Assembly: GCA_963738545.1 (NCBI GenBank)
Contig: CAVTXA010000002.1
Span: forward strand, 248,001 to 312,000
DNA length: 64,000 nt
Direction: 5' to 3'
Source of the DNA: Bog-756 sp963738545
Lineage (GTDB): Bacteria > Actinomycetota > Acidimicrobiia > Acidimicrobiales > RAAP-2
Every line of letters starts with the position of its first letter. The stretch's first letter is position 1. The position numbers and the translations under genes are program-made. A model generated the notes under the pieces. The model saw only the letters and a list, made by a program, of their open reading frames with translations, had not been told where the DNA came from and made no database searches. This document shows positions 61,645 through 64,000 of the stretch, piece after piece.

Positions 61645-62091
61645 TCAGGTTCCCGAGTCGCCGGCCAGCAGGGAGCCGTGGCCGATCTGGTTGACCAGGC
61701 TGGCGGCGTCGAAGTACACGCGCTCGTTGACGATCCGGTCGCCCTCGAAGAAGAACACGGCGATGACCGGCACCCGGAAGCTCCGCCCGGTCGGGGGGAG
61801 GCCGTAGAAGGCACCGAGGTTGGTGCCCAGCAGATCGAACTCGGCGACGGTCGAGTGCTCGGCCACGTGGAAGCGCACGTTGTCGTGGCGCTGGTCGGGG
61901 AAGGCGGTCCGGGTGGTGCGGTAGTAGCCCATGACCTCGTCGTGGCCGTCGAACACCTGGCCGGTGGCCATGATCTCGTAGTGGGGATGTCCGTTGAAGG
62001 TGGCCAGCGTGCGCTCGAACTCCTGGGCGGTCTCGGAGGCGAAGTGCTCGAGGACCACCTCCTCCCGTCGCTGGCGCAGTGCGTCGTCCAC
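61645..62091 (-). CDS. SnoaL/NTF2-like ester cyclase or isomerase-type protein
   Basis: A 148-aa SnoaL-like protein. LATFNGHPHYEIMATGQVFD, VMGYYRTTRTAFPDQRHDNV and FRVPVIAVFFFEGDRIVNER are typical of the SnoaL_2/ester cyclase family. The GTG at 62091 is the likely start, with GGAGGGGAGCGAGG just upstream. It is convergent with the aldehyde dehydrogenase gene and downstream of glnA, but separated by a strong terminator, so it has its own promoter. It may take part in the amidohydrolase pathway. Confidence 0.82.
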   Translation of the reverse strand: MDDALRQRREEVVLEHFASETAQEFERTLATFNGHPHYEIMATGQVFDGHDEVMGYYRTTRTAFPDQRHDNVRFHVAEHSTVAEFDLLGTNLGAFYGLPPTGRSFRVPVIAVFFFEGDRIVNERVYFDAASLVNQIGHGSLLAGDSGT

Positions 62092-62174
62092 CCTCGCTCC
62101 CCTCCGGTCGCCGAATCCCCGGAGGTGCCGGCCGGCGACGCTCCACGCACCGTACCGTGGCAAGCAGCGGAAAA

Positions 62175-62208
62175 GAACACGTTCGGGGACGGGTCCCCGA
62201 ACGTGTTC
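62175..62208 (-). terminator. Rho-independent terminator of glnA
   Basis: Arms 62175-62190 (GAACACGTTCGGGGAC) and 62193-62208 are perfect complements with two bases between, so the helix probably opens one or two pairs to form a loop. On the minus strand the hairpin is followed by TTTT. It lies 62 bases after the glnA stop. Confidence 0.85.
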
Positions 62209-62269
62209 CACCGCCCTCCGCCTGCTCCACTCCGCCGTGGTCGGATGCGGTCCCTCCAGGATGTCGTCC

Positions 62270-64000
62270 CTACAGGATGAAGAGCATCTCCTGGTAGGTG
62301 GGCAGGGGCCACAGGTCGTCAGCCACCAGCGCCTCGAGGGAGTCGGCCGCGGCCCGGATCGTGTCCATGGCCGGCAGCAGGCCCTTCTGGCAGTGCTCGG
62401 CGTGCTTCTCGGTGGACTCGATGTCGTCGTGGTCGATCTCCGACCGCAGCGTGGCGATGCCCGTCCGCAGTTCGGCGATCTTTCCCGACACCTCGTTCAG
62501 CGTGGCGAGGTCGGCCTCCACACCGGCCTTCTTGAGGCTGGACACGTTGGTGGCCAGCTCGGTCTGGTACCGCAGCGCCGCCGGCAGGATCATGGTGTTG
62601 GCCATCTCCAGGGTCAGCTCGGCCTCCACGTCGATGGCCAGGATGTACTGCTCGAGGGCGATCTCATACCGGCTGTGCATCTCCCGGTGGTTGAACACCC
62701 CGTACTTCTCGAACAGCTCCATCGACTCCTCGGTGATGAGCTCGGGGAGGGCATCCAGGGTGGTGCGAAGGTTGGGGAGGCCGCGCTCGGCCGCCTCCAC
62801 CTGCCACTCGTCGGCGTACCCGTTCTCGTTGAACACCACCTTGCCGTGATTGGTGATGACCTCCTGCAGCACGGTCTGGACGGCTGCGTTGAACTCGGTG
62901 CCGTCGGCGATGAGCGCCTCCAACTTGGTGGCGATGTAGTCCAGGGCCTCGGCCAGGATGGTGTTGATCGTGACCATGGGGCCGGCGATGGACTGCAGCG
63001 AGCCGGGGGCCCGGAACTCGAACCGGTTCCCGGTGAAGGCGAACGGGCTGGTTCGGTTGCGGTCGCCAGGATCGGTCGGGAGGACGGGCAGCGTGTCCAC
63101 GCCGATTTCGATGAAGCCCTTCTCCTTGGAGCTGGTGGCCCCGCCGGCGGCGATCTGCCCGAATACGTCGGCCAACTGGTCCCCGAGGAAGATGGAGATG
63201 ATGGCCGGGGGCGCCTCGTTGGCTCCGAGCCGGTGGTCGTTGGTGGCCGAGGCCACCGAGGCCCGCAGGAGGCCGCCGTACTTGTGCACCGAGCGGATCA
63301 CGGCGGCGCAGAACACCAGGAACTGGGCGTTGTCGTGGGGGGTGTCCCCGGGCAGCAGCAGGTTCCCCTCGGTCGAGTTCCCGAGCGAGAAATTGACGTG
63401 CTTACCCGAGCCGTTGATCCCGCCGAAGGGCTTTTCGTGGAAGAGGCACTCCATGCCGTGCTTCTGGGCCACCTTCTTCAGGGTGGTCATCAAGAGCTGC
63501 TGGTGGTCGGCGGCCACGTTGGACCGCTCGAACATGGGGGCCAGCTCGAACTGCCCGGGCGCCACCTCGTTGTGGCGGGTCTTGGCCGGAATGCCCAGCT
63601 TGAACAGCTCCCGCTCACAATCCATCATGTAGCCCAGCACCCGGTCGGGGATGGCGCCGAAGTAGTGGTCGTCGAACTCCTGGCCCTTCGGGGGCTTGGC
63701 TCCGAACAGGGTGCGACCCGAGTTGAGGAGGTCCGGCCGGGACAGGAAGAAGCTCCGGTCGATGAGGAAGTACTCCTGCTCGGCGCCGGCGAAGGACACC
63801 ACTGCATCGGCATCGGGATGGCCGAACAGGTGGAGGATCCGGGCGGCCTCTTTGGCCATGGCCTGCTGGGACCGCAGCAGGGGGGTCTTCCAGTCCAGCG
63901 CCTCGCCGGTCATGGAGATGAACACGGTGGGGATGCACAGGGTATTCCCGTTGGGGTTCTCCAGGATGTAGGCGGGACTGGTGGCGTCCCAGCCGGTGTA
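62270..64000 (-). CDS. glnN: Type III glutamine synthetase (GlnN), partial at window edge
   Basis: The C-terminal 576 residues of a type III (GSIII) glutamine synthetase, which makes glutamine from glutamate, ammonia and ATP. The frame is open to base 64000, where it reads YTGWDATSPAYILENPNG, so the true start is outside. GAEQEYFLID, NEVAPGQFELAPMFE, GINGSGKHVNFSLG and NRFEFRAPGS are the active-site blocks; the long helical C-terminal part (from about SMELFEKYG) distinguishes GSIII from GSI. A strong terminator follows. No regulator is visible. Confidence 0.95.
   Translation of the reverse strand, partial: YTGWDATSPAYILENPNGNTLCIPTVFISMTGEALDWKTPLLRSQQAMAKEAARILHLFGHPDADAVVSFAGAEQEYFLIDRSFFLSRPDLLNSGRTLFGAKPPKGQEFDDHYFGAIPDRVLGYMMDCERELFKLGIPAKTRHNEVAPGQFELAPMFERSNVAADHQQLLMTTLKKVAQKHGMECLFHEKPFGGINGSGKHVNFSLGNSTEGNLLLPGDTPHDNAQFLVFCAAVIRSVHKYGGLLRASVASATNDHRLGANEAPPAIISIFLGDQLADVFGQIAAGGATSSKEKGFIEIGVDTLPVLPTDPGDRNRTSPFAFTGNRFEFRAPGSLQSIAGPMVTINTILAEALDYIATKLEALIADGTEFNAAVQTVLQEVITNHGKVVFNENGYADEWQVEAAERGLPNLRTTLDALPELITEESMELFEKYGVFNHREMHSRYEIALEQYILAIDVEAELTLEMANTMILPAALRYQTELATNVSSLKKAGVEADLATLNEVSGKIAELRTGIATLRSEIDHDDIESTEKHAEHCQKGLLPAMDTIRAAADSLEALVADDLWPLPTYQEMLFIL

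Overview
The window comes from a high-GC actinobacterium. The evidence is a tRNA-Leu(CAG)/fhaA/fhaB/pstP/pbpA/pknB/trpG/crgA block of the kind found near the actinobacterial origin, an abundance of F420/LLM-type luciferase-fold oxidoreductases, short-chain dehydrogenases and TetR regulators, and frequent GTG starts with 4-base gene overlaps. The class Acidimicrobiia is my best guess (inference only), because the morphogenesis block is reduced compared with mycobacteria.

The left part (1-25.6 kb) reads as accessory DNA. It looks less GC-rich, genes change direction often and spacing is loose. It holds a flavin/heme electron-transfer divergon (FMN-binding protein, ferric-reductase-like protein, b-type cytochrome-like protein), a PIG-L deacetylase, a phosphodiester glycosidase, an ArsR-SRPBCC pair, an orphan MshEN-type PilB/GspE ATPase, a metallophosphoesterase-PAP2 pair, a diacylglycerol-kinase-like protein, two TetR genes, an ABC-2 exporter, an HTH/Clp-N pair, a DUF899 protein and a glycosyltransferase. 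Between them lie at least five decaying genes: a DUF7144-like membrane protein, a PPK2 C-terminus, a STAS domain, an IS110 transposase start and another transposase tail. A tRNA-Leu(CAG) gene marks the edge of this region.

The middle (25.7-34.1 kb) is the conserved phospho-signalling and cell-wall block: FhaA, FhaB, PstP phosphatase, PbpA transpeptidase and PknB PASTA kinase, followed by TrpG/PabA and CrgA. RodA and PknA, which belong in the canonical cluster, are absent; pstP and pbpA overlap by one base. A thiolase gene follows. A group II intron with its reverse transcriptase (about 34.38-36.33 kb) sits directly in front of a PaaI-type thioesterase, which is followed by a MarR-MFS drug-efflux pair.

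The right part (39-64 kb) is dense, GC-rich metabolic DNA: two luciferase-like oxidoreductases, SRPBCC and SDR proteins, an AlkA-like glycosylase, glucose-6-phosphate dehydrogenase, a NERD protein, a CBS-CbiX-like-FAD oxidase run, a resuscitation-factor-like secreted muralytic protein and an MFS exporter with a clear operator. From 50.8 to 62.1 kb lies a probable catabolic cluster: SDRs, a frameshifted TetR, a cyclase-family hydrolase, NTF2-like proteins, two D-aminoacylase-type amidohydrolases, an ACMSD-type amidohydrolase and an aldehyde dehydrogenase. Its substrate is unknown. The window ends inside a type III glutamine synthetase gene. Several apparent frameshifts (about 8.69, 8.94, 51.80 and 61.51 kb) may be real decay or sequencing indels.
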